This document shows positions 22,501-33,332 of a DNA stretch of 64,000 nt, piece after piece. Made by a program: the position numbers and the translations under genes. The first letter of the stretch is position 1. Every line of letters begins with the position of its first letter. This DNA comes from Entoloma clypeatum (taxonomy: Eukaryota; Basidiomycota; Agaricomycetes; Agaricales; Entolomataceae): the NCBI GenBank assembly GCA_963565915.1, contig OY751485.1:1240001-1304000 (forward strand). Direction: 5' to 3'. The notes under the pieces were generated by a model. It did no database searches and was not told the origin of the DNA. It saw only the letters and a list, made by a program, of their open reading frames with translations.

Positions 22501-24450
22501 GTGCTGAGCACTCTCTTCTCCTCTGCCTGGCAGTTCTTGCACAGGAAGAACTCAATGCCAAATCTGTCAATGTGTAATTGTGATGATGTTGGTATGAAGG
22601 CTAGGGTACACTGGATCATCCCGTTGGACGATGAAACGAAAGAAGTGAGTCTGGGGATGAGCGCGAGCGATATCTCTATCACACACACAAACACCAAACA
22701 CAACAACGAAGACTGAACAAGTCTCGCGATGTGTACTTCTCAATCGATATAGTTCGGGGTGATGAGTGGGATCACTCAGGATGCGACTCTTCCAAACAAC
22801 AATTGAATAACTCGTTTAGCGATGGCTCGATAGGTCTCGAACAAGACTTAGAGATAGTTCTCAATAGATAATGAACCGGGGTTTGTGATTTCCGAACCAA
22901 CAAGACTTTGCGAACACGATCTCGACCAAATACGAACACGACAATGACCAATACGACCGATAGATAACACGATTTGACAATTGACAAGTTCTCGAACACA
23001 CAAAACACAATTGCGACTGACTTCCAATGCAAACCAAACGATCTCGAGGCTTCAATGATACTCGCGAACGACGACAGATGCACAAGACAAATGCTATCAA
23101 TTCTGGGGCACAATCTAACCTAACCTATCTACGACGAAACTATGAGACTTTATACATGAGCTGCAATAAATATAGAAAAGGGATGCATGTGGTCTCGCTA
23201 AGGGGTATCCAGTCAAGTGAGCCTTTGCTAGAGACGTCGCGATGTGTCCATGTGGTTGACAATGCGACAGGTACGTTCTTTTCTCCATTTTCTACCTCTA
23301 TCATGCTTGTGAGGACACTATTCCACTATCTCGGTCTATTGATACACCTCGTGACGATGCCAACGAGTTACTGCGAGGTATCAGATGCTTTGATTAAGGG
23401 TCATCTCGGTAAGCAACCGATCCATATCAATATGTCTGCCATGTAATGCACATTGATCGTGGTGTATCAAACCTGATCTTGGTCTGTTCGATCCGATGTC
23501 ATTGGCTATTCCCCATATGGACAATTTGGACGCGAAGCGAGGCGCACATTTGCCAAGCCTCTCGCGAGAATGTCTCCAGTCAAGCCCTCAATGTATAGTA
23601 GACAGTGCTAGTGTCATCGATAAATCCAATATAACCAATCTCCTTGTTTCGCGCTTCGTTTCGAGAGATGCTTGATAGTCTTATCTATCTCGCGAGGCGA
23701 TCCCATGGCTCTCGAGTATCATAGCTAAGCCCATAGTGGTGACCAGCGCTATGTCCTACATTGCCATGGTCTCTAAATGCTTTAAAATCTCTCTCTAACA
23801 TCGCCACTAAGTCCTCAGAATCGGAGCTCATCTAGGACTCTCTACATCCCTTAGAGATAGTGTGAAATGATGCAAAATGCGCAGATTTAGGCCTAGACAC
23901 ATCGCGGCCCTATCAACGACATTGTCACGGTCGACAAAATAAACTTGTGTAGATCAGTGAGTCAGCTCTGGAATACAAAGGTCGTTTCATTGACCGTATC
24001 TGGGTTTGGACAATGATTCTTGAGGTGAGCTTCCCAACAGATCAAGAACAACTCAGAACAATTTGCGCTATGTGCAACTTGGCAAGTGAACTAATTTATG
24101 GGGTGAAGCCATGGAGGGGCAATTGACAGGCAGTTCTTTGAGAACAAGTACTCGTCTCTTCAACAGTACTAATTGCGCCAGTGGAACTGGCTTTTTTTTC
24201 CCGCTATGCACCATAACTCTGACCAAAAGAAGTGGAACCGAGCGAGAGCGAATGTGTATATGGGGTTGTGATCAATTAATTGCACCTGTGTCGGTAGATA
24301 GCAAATTGTAGATGAGATTATATGGCAGATAACTTGAAAGCATTGATCCTGCGCATGGCAGTTTTGGACATTAAGACTGCCCATAAATTGATTGCACTGA
24401 AGCTCACAATGCATTTAAATTAGCGTAGAGCTACATGGAGAGGGGGGGTG
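19580..24450. other. Long stretch without a supported gene
   Basis: Many overlapping short frames on both strands, the longest about 144 codons (21731-22165, plus), but no domain or splice pattern links them. From about 22.7 to 23.9 kb the sequence is rich in CTCGCGA/TCGAGA-type words and looks non-coding, perhaps an old transposon remnant without recognisable ends. Confidence 0.4.
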
Positions 24451-24459
24451 ACACAAACC

Positions 24460-25670
24460 AACTGCAAGATTGCGGCTCGCTCTGTTTCAAAAAACTGTTA
24501 ATTTCCTCTTGAGCCATGCTGAAGACCTGTAACAATGTTGCCTTGAGAGAACATGTTTACTCCTTGTATGAACAGAGCAAGAGGAGAACTTACACATTGC
24601 ACATTGCCAATCTTTTGTGTCGGAGGAGCTGGCTAAGCCGCAGGAAGAGTTTGCTGTTGCTGTGGCAGCGGGCAGCTTGCGGAGGAGGCCGGTAGTATGG
24701 CAACATAGCAGGCAGTCCTGATGGACCTGGTGGACCGGGCGGCAAATGAGGGTGTTGCGGCGGTTGATGATGCGGCTGATACATTGTTGATGGTGGTGGC
24801 GGTGGAGCTGCCATTGCTGAAGGGGGAAGACTCGAGACAGGGGTGGCTGTATGTGTTGTGGGGGAGGATAACCTGAATGAGGCGGATACTGTGGAGCTGG
24901 AGGTTGTTGGAGGTGTGGAGGAGACATTGGAGATCCGGCCGCTGGAGCGGTGGCACCGCCCGAGGTAGCTACAAGCATGCGCTGCAGGATAGCGGAGTCG
25001 ACTATTTTATTGAGGAGAAGGGCCTGGAAGAGTGTATATGCAAGTTGAGGGTGTGCGATAAGGAGAGCTTGAGCTTGCTCTGGATGGGCGATCACAAAAG
25101 CCTAGGGGAACCATTTTCATAAGGGTTCGTGTCATTGAAGTGCAGAGTACACGGCATTGGTTCACCTTCATCTGGGCCAGCGCTTCCATTAGTTGACTGG
25201 GGGCATACTTGCAAGCGTCTGACTGATAAAATCCAAGGCGGATGGATCTGAAAGCCTGGAGGCAGACCTGCTAAGAAAGGGTTCATCCAGATCCCTCGAG
25301 AATTGCCATGGCTTGCGGCGGAAGAGTTCAGGAAGAGAAGGACATACTTCAAGTCTGACGGATTTAACATGAGAATAGATCAACGTACCTGCAAATTCAC
25401 AGAAGCCATAACCTTGTGGTTTTCCTGTATTTGGTCAAATACCAGTCTGTGACGGACCAAAAAAATGTTGAGCTTATACTTGTTGATTTACGGGGAAATC
25501 ATGCAAGGAAATGATACCTGAAACCTATCAATTGCCCAACGGAAAGTTTGAATATGTCAATCAATTCAGGGTCTTTGCCCATGTTGTAGGCCTGAACATT
25601 GCCAACTAGGATGGTTTGCCAGGGACGAGAGATTAGCAGGATGAAGGGGATGCGAAACTGATAGAAGTAC
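24460..25670 (-). pseudogene. Decayed CSTF2 / RNA15 homologue (mRNA 3'-end processing)
   Basis: All parts of cleavage stimulation factor subunit 2 are present in order. The RRM begins with LVGNV.AYNMG and VGQLIGFR (about 25650-25515), followed by an intron, then RLVFD and YGFCEFA (25443-25389). A short linker follows with RDLDEPF, AGLPPG and ISQTLASMPP. The hinge region holds QLMEALAQMK, HPEQAQALL and NKIVDSAILQRML (25200-24980). A Pro/Gly-rich middle comes next, and the C-terminal helix QVFSMAQEEIN with ETERAAILQL (about 24530-24460) closes it. At least five frame changes occur, including within the RRM, before AGLPPG, before SALDF and before QLMEALAQ. Introns are kept, so this is not a processed copy. 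Since the factor is normally essential, an intact copy is expected elsewhere in the genome. Confidence 0.88.
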
Positions 25671-26184
25671 CAAAAACGACTTTGCTCATCCTTGTGGGCC
25701 GCACTGGCAGGAGCTTGACACTTAACTGTGACGCTAGATTTTGTCCGGTGGAGTAAGATTGGTAATTGACTGCATGATAAATCTCAGGGTCTCATTCTTC
25801 AGTGACCGGCGCCGGGTGCCATGGCAGTGGCAGCAGTGACGAGTCCGAATGATCATGATTGCGGGGTCGCTTTGAATATGGTAGTAGTGCCACATGACTC
25901 GGAGTATACTTCTACCAGCCTGAGGCAAGTCAGGAGTCATCATACAGTGCCTCACAAAACTGATTCAATGTTTGCTACTTTGTGAATACCTTCAAAATAA
26001 CTTTGCAAATAATGCCAATCAAAAGGAGGTATTGGTATCTGGTTAAAAGCCCTGCTTCAGGACTCTCAGAATCTGCAATAATTATGTAATTCCCGTGAGA
26101 AATGATCAATATATGATCAAATTACTCCAGGGACTCATTGAATCAGTTTTGTGAGTATGTACAATAAATACAGTATTTTATACT

Positions 26185-27019
26185 TTAGTACTTGGTATTA
26201 CCCCCCTTAGCTTTGATTACTGCCTCTACCCTTCTTGGCATACTTTCTATCAGGTTTTGACACACTTCTGGCTCTATATTATTCCACACCTCTGCTGCTC
26301 TGTCCCAAATCTCCCAGACTCCCTTGGGTGGTGTTGGATATTCATTCAACTTCCTTTTAATATGAACCCAGAGGTGTTCAATAGAATTGAGGTCTGGGGA
26401 CTGTGCAGGCCAATCCAGCAGAGCAATATTCTTGCTGTCCATCCATTTTTTGGCCTTCTTGGAGGTGTGCTTGGGGTCATTGTCCTGCTGAAAAATGATC
26501 TCCTCTTCAGAGATTCCACTCTCCTCCATGCTGGGCAGCAAATTGTCCTCCAAAATGGACACATACTGATCAGCATCCATCCTCCCCTCAACCTCTGCAA
26601 GTCTCCCCACACCTTCCCAACCCCAAACCATAATATTTCCTCCCCCAAACTTGACTGTGCCCTGAACCTCTCTTTCAATAAGCCCCTCACCCTTCTTTTT
26701 CCAGACCCATTCCTTGCCATCTGACCCAAACCTGTTGATTTTGGTCTCATCTGACCAAATGACCCTCTTCCAGTCCTCCACTGTCCATTCCCTGTGCTTC
26801 ATAACAAATACCAACCACCTCTTCCAATGTATGGCCTTTAAGAAAGGTCTTTTCTTCTTTGTTACAGCCTTGAATTCATGTTTTCTGAGAACCCTTCTCA
26901 CAGTTTCTGGGGAGACAGGATTGGAGATGACAGTGTTGATGTGTTTGGTAGCCTGCACAGCATTGCAGGCTCTCCCTGAGGTGATTTGTGAAAGTATGTT
27001 TCGTGTGTTGGTGGGAGAA
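26185..27019 (-). pseudogene. Tc1 copy 2 transposase, C-terminal part
   Basis: Continuous with copy 1 from about residue 60 to the end, keeping the three catalytic residues (WSDET, QQDND, IEHLW). The N-terminal part lies 7.3 kb away at 34342-34516, beyond the nested elements. That part also has TGA (34403-34401) where copy 1 has an Arg codon in the helix-turn-helix, so the gene is broken twice. Confidence 0.95.
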
Positions 27020-27503
27020 TGTAAGGGCAAGCCCCTAGAGGATTAGAGACCTTAGCAAGGAAGTCATTCCTTCTATCCTTGTTTCTTTCTGTTCCTCGAC
27101 TCTGCCCATCCAATGTCAAGACAATCCTCCTTTTTGTTGACTGCTCTCGCAACTCCATCACCCTCCTATAACCTCCGATGCTGCTCCGATGCTGCTCCGA
27201 TCTACTCCAAAATCTCTCCACCTGTTCCGACTCTCCTCCATCCACCCTGTTATGGATTCGCTATCCATGGCATTGATCGCTCAGACAAGATACAAGACAT
27301 AGAGGCCTTATCTGATTAATGGCCAGTTTCATCTTATCTATTGGTTTCATGCTTACTATTCACTTTTACATCATTCGGGCCCCGGCCTCCGCTTACTCAC
27401 TGCAGTATGGTCATCGTTGCCATATCTAGATGGTTACTCTCACACATCCTTGACATCGTGTTACTTATTGGACTATACTTAGATACTCTGACTCACGCCG
27501 CAG

Positions 27504-27795
27504 TGTTGAAGTTCCACCTGGGCGCTAGCCACAGGTGTACTGAGCAACACGGCTACAGTGGAAGTACTCTACGATACCGCTATAGTCACTTACTTGGTTT
27601 GGAAGGGGGTAAGGCTGGTGAGAGCGATGGAGCTGGTTAAGAGTCAAGAGACAACTTGTTGATATTGACAGTTTCCTGGTCTTATATACCGTACTACTGT
27701 TTGTACCAACCAAATAAGTATGTAATCGAAGATGTGTAAAGGTCACGTGATGTAATCTAATCTAATCTAATCTACGTGATGGAAAAGTTTCAACA
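27504..27795 (-). repeat. Copia1 3' LTR
   Basis: 292 bp, TGTTGAAG...TTTCAACA on the plus strand. Followed at 27796-27802 by the C7 run that is the polypurine tract on the coding strand. Confidence 0.95.
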
Positions 27796-27863
27796 CCCCC
27801 CCATATTTAGTACATACTTCTAAATACATCTTACTTTTTCCCATATAGGTACTCTTTCTTCGT

Positions 27864-29033
27864 CTAGTTTTTAAGTAATCCAAAGTACGGGATAAACTTG
27901 TTGAAGAGGATTTTTCCCAGATTCTTAGTTAAAAGGTCTGCAGGGTTATTCACTCCTTCGATGAATTCAACCGTAATGATGCCTTCGGATACTTTCTCTC
28001 TGACGAAGTGGAATCGCACGTCAATGTGCTTGGACCGCTTTTCAGTTACAGGGTTGGATGCGATAAAGACGGAGCCATTGTTATCTCCATAGATCGGGAC
28101 TGATCCGATCTGCATCCCAAGTTCGGCAAGCATGCTTCTAAGCCATGTCACTGCGCGACTGCAATCTGATAGCGCCATGTATTCTGCTTCCGTGGAAGAG
28201 AGGGCAATGGTTTTTTGCGCCGATGAAACCCATGTTACTGCTCCAGATGCCAGCGATACGAAGTAACCAGTGGTGGACTTCCTGGTGTTTTCGTCTGACG
28301 CCCAATCGGAGTCTGTAAATGCGTAGATTCCTTTCCCAGAATCACCATCGTACATGATCGCGTAATTTTTTGTCGCCTTCAAATACCTGCAAATATCCCT
28401 TGCCACTTCTAAATGGCGTTTGGTAGGGTTTGCGGAGAATTGGGACATTTTGATTACGGCGAAACAAATGTCGGGTCTTGTCCCGATCATTAAGTACAAT
28501 AGTGACCCGATGACGGATTGGTACTTGGATCTGAGTTCCGCATTGGGTTCATCTTCAGACTTCATGGGTTTGTAGCCCGTCGGGAGTGGGGTATGGGTGG
28601 CATTAGATTCGCTCATCCCCATGCGTGCGAGAATTTTCTCAAGGTAGGGTACTTGATCAATGAAGATCCGCTTCCCACGTTGCCTTATTTGGATAGAGAG
28701 AAATTCTTTTGGTTCCCCATCAGGGACTAGGTGGCCTAGATCCCTACATTCCCATGTTGTCATGAAGGCCTTCTTCTTTTCCAGCGTGTATTCCCGGTTT
28801 GTGCCGAGAAAAGCAGAGTCATCGACATAAATGACGGCGATCACAGTTTCCCCTTTGGTACTTGTGTGAATGAAAACTCCCGCATCGGAGTGAAGCCGGG
28901 CAAAGCCGAGCTTTTTCATGGAGGAATCGAGTTCCCTCCACCAGGCTAATGCGGCCTGCTTGAGTCCGTATAGGGCTTTGTATAGTCGGTACACGAGGTT
29001 TTCTTTCCCTTTTACTATGTAGCCCTCAGGTTG
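27864..29033 (-). CDS. Copia1 RT end and RNase H, downstream of the TGA
   Basis: In the same frame as Gag-Pol, starting directly after the TGA with QPEGY. It contains the standard Copia block YKALYGLKQA, the catalytic YVDDSAFLG, then RNase H with DSDWASD, TTGYFVSLASGA, ALSSTEAEYMALS and DNNGS, and ends FIPYFGLLKN. It has no start codon of its own, so it can only be made by reading through the TGA or by RNA-level change. Otherwise intact. Confidence 0.93.
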   Translation of the reverse strand, partial: QPEGYIVKGKENLVYRLYKALYGLKQAALAWWRELDSSMKKLGFARLHSDAGVFIHTSTKGETVIAVIYVDDSAFLGTNREYTLEKKKAFMTTWECRDLGHLVPDGEPKEFLSIQIRQRGKRIFIDQVPYLEKILARMGMSESNATHTPLPTGYKPMKSEDEPNAELRSKYQSVIGSLLYLMIGTRPDICFAVIKMSQFSANPTKRHLEVARDICRYLKATKNYAIMYDGDSGKGIYAFTDSDWASDENTRKSTTGYFVSLASGAVTWVSSAQKTIALSSTEAEYMALSDCSRAVTWLRSMLAELGMQIGSVPIYGDNNGSVFIASNPVTEKRSKHIDVRFHFVREKVSEGIITVEFIEGVNNPADLLTKNLGKILFNKFIPYFGLLKN

Positions 29034-32000
29034 TCACATGTAAATTACCTCACGGAGTGTTCCATAGAGGAAGGCTGCTGAGACGTCCAAGAGTGTCATG
29101 AACCACCCTTCAAGGGCTGTCAATGCCAGAATCAATCGGACTGTCTCGTATCTCACTACTGGTGAGAAGATTTGATCGAAGTCAATCCCTTCTACCTGTG
29201 AGAAACCTTTTGCAACAAGGCGCGCTTTCAAACGCCCGTCGGATTTTTCGTTGTAAACCCATTTGTTCCTTAGAGCTTTCCTCCCTGTAGGTAGGGGTAC
29301 TAACTCCGTGATCACCCCGCGGCTTTTGAGCATGTCTAGCTCTTTTCGTTCTGCCGCATACCAATCTTCTTTGTTCGGAAGAGAGTATATGTCTTTGTGT
29401 GACATTTCGATGATGCCTACTTGGATGGAGATTGCCTCCATTAGGAGATCGTTCATCCATGCCGTTTGACCGCCCAGTCTACGTCTTCGATCCATTTTTT
29501 CAAGATCAGAAGCAGGGGTGTCTTCCCCATAGATGCTGTCTGGCATTCTCCAAACTCGTCGTTCCCTGATCGGTCGATCTGGTACTTGCTCGGGCTCTGG
29601 AGTGGGTACTCGTGGCTCGTCATCGGGTTCGCTACGCGGCAAATCATCGTCTGATTCAGGGTGATCCTGTCCAGTGGGAACAGGGTCGTGAGGTTTTTCG
29701 TAATGACCGTCATTGTCATCGTTTCCGGGGATGAGGTCCTCAAACTCATCAGCCGGTTCTGGGTTTTCCATTTCTGGATGGTTCTCTGGCAAAGGGTCGA
29801 TGTGGCATCTAGGGTACTTGCTTTCATCAAAGATAGCTTTCCCACCCATGAAAATTGTATTAGTCTCAGGATCCATGAAACGGTATCCTTTGACCCCTGG
29901 CTTTGATCTGAGATAAATCATCAATCGAGATCTAGACTCCAGGGAATTTCTACGTTTTTCTTTTGGGATATACACATATGCCTGACATCCGAAGACTCTG
30001 ATGCTTGACATATCGGGGATCTCATTGGTCACCCTGAAGTAAGGGGTATTCCATTCGAGACGCTGCATGGGGGTTCTGTTGTAGAGAAAAGCTGCATGTT
30101 CCAAACAGAATTCCCACCACATAGGTGGTAAGCACGCGTCAAAGCGCAAGGCCTGAGATTTCTCCCACAGGGTTCGATTTATCCGTTCTGCTCGACCGTT
30201 CTGCTGGTGCTGATACGGGAGCGTGACGTCGATCAGAATTCCATGATCGGCAAGTACATCCTTGTATTCGTTAAATTCTCCACCTCCATCAACTCGCCAT
30301 TTCTTAGGAGTGGCGGCGAATTGATTCTGGATCATCGCAAGGAATTGTCGTAGTGCCATGACAGCATCCGACTTCTTCCTAAGCAAGACGACCCAGACGT
30401 GGGATGAAAAATCGTCCAAAAACGTAAGGAAATATTTATATTTGTGGTATGATGCCGTGGATATTTGTTTAAGATCGGAATGGATCAGATCAAAGGTTTT
30501 TGTTGCCCTTGTTATCGAATTTGGATATGACTGATTTGGCATTTTCCCTTTGAGGCAACCTGTGCAACTTTCCTGTGATTTCTCACGTACTAGTGTTTCA
30601 GGTACCCCTTTGGTACTGGTGGGAATCTTTCGGAGTGCTTGATCATTTGGGTGACCAAGGCGCTTGTGCCATGTTTCAACAGTGATTTCGCTCGAGATCG
30701 CATGGATCTGGTCATAGCGTATTTCAGTGTCTAACCAGTAAATGGTTTGACCAAGGATGTGGGGCGAAAACTGGATTTTGCTCAGCCCTTTGGAGATGTT
30801 AATTTCTCCACAAGTCCCGTCTACTTTGTAACCATGGTTAAGGAAGACGCCTAGGGACAATAGGCGTGTGTCCATGTCCGGGATGTAGAACACCGGTCTG
30901 AGAAGATGGGTTTTTATTTCCCCATTTAGGGTGTGCCGTACTGGGACGGCCCCAACTCCGAGTATTTCCAGTTTCTTCCCTTTAGCTGCAGTTTGGACGA
31001 ATCGCTTGACCGTGAGAGGTCTATAATATGCGAAGTCCTTAAACTCATAGGTGAAGTGTAAAGAGGCGCCGGAATCTAATATCCATTGCGCGCGTTCTTT
31101 TTCCTTACAATGTGTACAAGAAGCAAAATGTTTAATATATTTTTTATGTAAATCACTGCTAAAGTGATCTACGCATTCTGTACTGGTACTGGCTATTATG
31201 TCATACGTCTGTTGAGAGGTATTGTTAGCTTTCCGCAATTGGTAAGGTTTAAGAAAGGGTTTTGACGAACCGTCAAGTTCTATCTCGTCCTCAAACACAT
31301 CCGGCCCCATTCGTTCCTGGTCGATGTCCATCATCTTCAGCGATTCTTCTATCGACGGGGCTACGCGACGCTGTTTAGCCGGCCTTTCGTCGATGTCAGG
31401 AATGATGGTATCTAGGATACGAAGGTTTGATCCAGAAGGTTGTGCGCCGATCTCTCGGGCGAGCTTTCGCACCCTTTCGTTCTTTTTCCACACAGATGGC
31501 TTTCCAGAAGGAAGCCCGGTGTACTGGGAAGGAGGAGGGTTCATGCGTTGCAGGAGCGACTGCATTTTCTCCGACTCAGGCTGTGCGGTACTTGTAGTTT
31601 TCCCGCGGCCTGTTATAGTGGTGAAGGCGGGTGCATGATGAGGAGGGAGAGGGCAAGGGGCACGTTGACGAGGAGGAAAAGGACAAGGAGCAGGACGACG
31701 AAGGGGTTGCTCAATGGCTGGTGCAATAAACTCGACCATTTCCTCAGCTTGGTCGGAGTCGTTTTCTGCGTTGTTGGCGCGCTTCTTCTGGTTGCGCCAG
31801 CGTCCCTTTCCCTTCTTCTTTTCAGAAGCGGTACTCGGGTCGGTCGAGTTAGGCTGCTCGTCAGCATTGTTATGCGAGGTACTCGGCGCTGTTTGCTTTT
31901 CCCATTTGGGGTCTTGCCCCTTTCGCTTGGTCCCGGAGATTTTCCGGGCCTGCTCGTTGGACGCCCGAGTAGACCCAATTGCGTACTTGCGCCTGTATTC

Positions 32001-32654
32001 CGATACGATGCTGTCGGCGACGGCCTGCCATGTGAAGTCATCGGCATCGTAGACCTGGAAGAGGGCGGTGGAGAGCGACGACCAAGCATCGGGAATGGCA
32101 CTTGCCAGGATCATAGCTTGCATGAGGTCGGGCACGACAAAATTCGACTCGCTGAGACGAGCGAAGAGTGATCCTAGGCGTTCGATCTCTGGCACAGGGT
32201 CCCGACCTGACAGTTTGAAGGAGGCAGCGGCCTTAAAATCGCCGAATATGGTGGCGGGGGAGACTTTTGAATACGTGTCCTTCAGTATCGTCCAGGCTTC
32301 CTTCGAGGTCTTGGCGTCTTTGATGTGCCTCCTGATGGCTTCGGAGACCTTGAGGCGAATGGAACCGAAAGCCATGTCGTCGTCCCTGATCCAGGTTTTC
32401 CTTTCTTTGTGGAAGGCGGGCTGGTCGACGGTGACGGTGATGACCGGAGGCTGGGTTGCAGACGTCGAGGTGGCAGAGGCAGGAGTGGAGACCGTGACGG
32501 TGAAGTCCTCGATGGTGGGGTGCTCAATGTCGCCGGATACGAGGCGCCAGACTCCTTGATGGAGGAGGTAGGACTTCATCTTCTCGGCCCAACTTTGATA
32601 GTCGATGCCGTCGAAGATGGCGATGGAGTCAAGGGCGGAGCGAGAGGTAGACAT
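29034..32654 (-). CDS. Copia1 Gag-Pol, up to the in-frame TGA
   Basis: Start chosen at MSTSRSALD (ATG at 32654) because Copia2 starts there; the open frame extends to 32723. 1206 codons. Order: Gag (1 to about 240) without a CCHC knuckle but with a Lys/Arg-rich stretch (KKKGKGRWRNQKK); protease WILDSGAS; GAG-pre-integrase and zinc HHCC (WHKRLGHPN, CTGCLKGK); integrase core (HSDL, RVDGGGEF, NGRAERINR); and the start of RT (NKWVYNEK..G..KARLVAKG, FSPVVRYETVR, LLDVSAAFLYG). The frame then meets TGA at 29036-29034 just after REVIYM. Downstream the same frame continues for 389 codons. Confidence 0.93.
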   Translation of the reverse strand: MSTSRSALDSIAIFDGIDYQSWAEKMKSYLLHQGVWRLVSGDIEHPTIEDFTVTVSTPASATSTSATQPPVITVTVDQPAFHKERKTWIRDDDMAFGSIRLKVSEAIRRHIKDAKTSKEAWTILKDTYSKVSPATIFGDFKAAASFKLSGRDPVPEIERLGSLFARLSESNFVVPDLMQAMILASAIPDAWSSLSTALFQVYDADDFTWQAVADSIVSEYRRKYAIGSTRASNEQARKISGTKRKGQDPKWEKQTAPSTSHNNADEQPNSTDPSTASEKKKGKGRWRNQKKRANNAENDSDQAEEMVEFIAPAIEQPLRRPAPCPFPPRQRAPCPLPPHHAPAFTTITGRGKTTSTAQPESEKMQSLLQRMNPPPSQYTGLPSGKPSVWKKNERVRKLAREIGAQPSGSNLRILDTIIPDIDERPAKQRRVAPSIEESLKMMDIDQERMGPDVFEDEIELDGSSKPFLKPYQLRKANNTSQQTYDIIASTSTECVDHFSSDLHKKYIKHFASCTHCKEKERAQWILDSGASLHFTYEFKDFAYYRPLTVKRFVQTAAKGKKLEILGVGAVPVRHTLNGEIKTHLLRPVFYIPDMDTRLLSLGVFLNHGYKVDGTCGEINISKGLSKIQFSPHILGQTIYWLDTEIRYDQIHAISSEITVETWHKRLGHPNDQALRKIPTSTKGVPETLVREKSQESCTGCLKGKMPNQSYPNSITRATKTFDLIHSDLKQISTASYHKYKYFLTFLDDFSSHVWVVLLRKKSDAVMALRQFLAMIQNQFAATPKKWRVDGGGEFNEYKDVLADHGILIDVTLPYQHQQNGRAERINRTLWEKSQALRFDACLPPMWWEFCLEHAAFLYNRTPMQRLEWNTPYFRVTNEIPDMSSIRVFGCQAYVYIPKEKRRNSLESRSRLMIYLRSKPGVKGYRFMDPETNTIFMGGKAIFDESKYPRCHIDPLPENHPEMENPEPADEFEDLIPGNDDNDGHYEKPHDPVPTGQDHPESDDDLPRSEPDDEPRVPTPEPEQVPDRPIRERRVWRMPDSIYGEDTPASDLEKMDRRRRLGGQTAWMNDLLMEAISIQVGIIEMSHKDIYSLPNKEDWYAAERKELDMLKSRGVITELVPLPTGRKALRNKWVYNEKSDGRLKARLVAKGFSQVEGIDFDQIFSPVVRYETVRLILALTALEGWFMTLLDVSAAFLYGTLREVIYM

Positions 32655-33009
32655 TTTAATGAATCTAAAAGGAGTTTTCCCAATCAGTGATGTTCTTTTA
32701 TGAATTTGATTTTGAGAAAACAAGTAAATGATTCCTCATAACATATTCCCTTTAGGAATAGCGGTTTGTGGGAAAAACCCTTTTTTGTCAGAAGTGTGTG
32801 AGGTACGATCGACGTTTCCACATGACGTGTACTAAGTCAATCCCCTTAGGGACGCTTCATGACAGGTACTTGTCATAATGACGTTCCCAGGTTCATGTGT
32901 GAAGAAGTAAGACTCAGAACCTAGATCTTTCGATCGGTTCTTTGCCAACCAGGGTAGAGTGGGCAGGTACTCGCTGTTGCCAGCGTTTCCCAAGTCCCTC
33001 TGCTATCCG

Positions 33010-33021
33010 GGGCCCATAACC
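33010..33021 (-). promoter_or_regulatory. Copia1 primer-binding site for an initiator tRNA fragment
   Basis: Directly next to the 5' LTR the coding strand reads GGTTATGGGCCC, complementary to the anticodon stem-loop of eukaryotic initiator tRNA-Met (GGGCCCAUAACC), not to a tRNA 3' end. Drosophila copia uses the same kind of half-tRNA primer. Confidence 0.8.
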
Positions 33022-33332
33022 TGTTGAAGTTCCACCTGGGCGCTAGCCACAGGTGTACTGAGCAACACGGCTACAGTGGAAGTACTCTACGATACCGCTA
33101 TAGTCACTTACTTGGTTTGGAAGGGGGTAAGGCTGGTGAGAGCGGTTGAGGCTGGTGAGAGCGATGGAGCTGGTTAAGAGTCAAGAGACAACTTGTTGAT
33201 ATTGACAGTTTCCTGGTCTTATATACCGTACTACTGTTTGTACCAACCAAATAAGTATGTAATCGAAGATGTGTAAAGGTCACGTGATGTAATCTAATCT
33301 AATCTAATCTACGTGATGGAAAAGTTTCAACA
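33022..33332 (-). repeat. Copia1 5' LTR with TATA box
   Basis: 311 bp. On the minus strand a TATATAAG box lies at 33225-33218 and a CACGTGA motif upstream of it. The leader to the first ATG (32655-33009) is well conserved with Copia2. Confidence 0.95.

Larger units (their letters stand above)
27504..33332 (-). mobile_element. Copia1: Ty1/Copia LTR retrotransposon
   Basis: A 5829-bp element, transcribed from right to left, flanked by CGCAG (27499-27503 and 33333-33337). The 3' LTR is 292 bp and the 5' LTR 311 bp; the only evident difference is a 19-bp deletion between two GAGGCTGGTGAGAGCG-like repeats, so the insertion is recent. A half-tRNA-type primer site is next to the 5' LTR and a G7 purine tract next to the 3' LTR. 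The single gag-pol frame is interrupted only by a TGA in the RT, shared with Copia2. Confidence 0.97.

Noticed and set aside
22700..23900. Possible LTR or satellite rich in CTCGCGA words
   Set aside because: No terminal repeats, duplications or periodicity could be established by eye.
31440..32171. 243-codon plus-strand ORF
   Set aside because: It is antisense to the Copia1 gag region and has no domain; the minus-strand frame is the conserved one, shared with Copia2.
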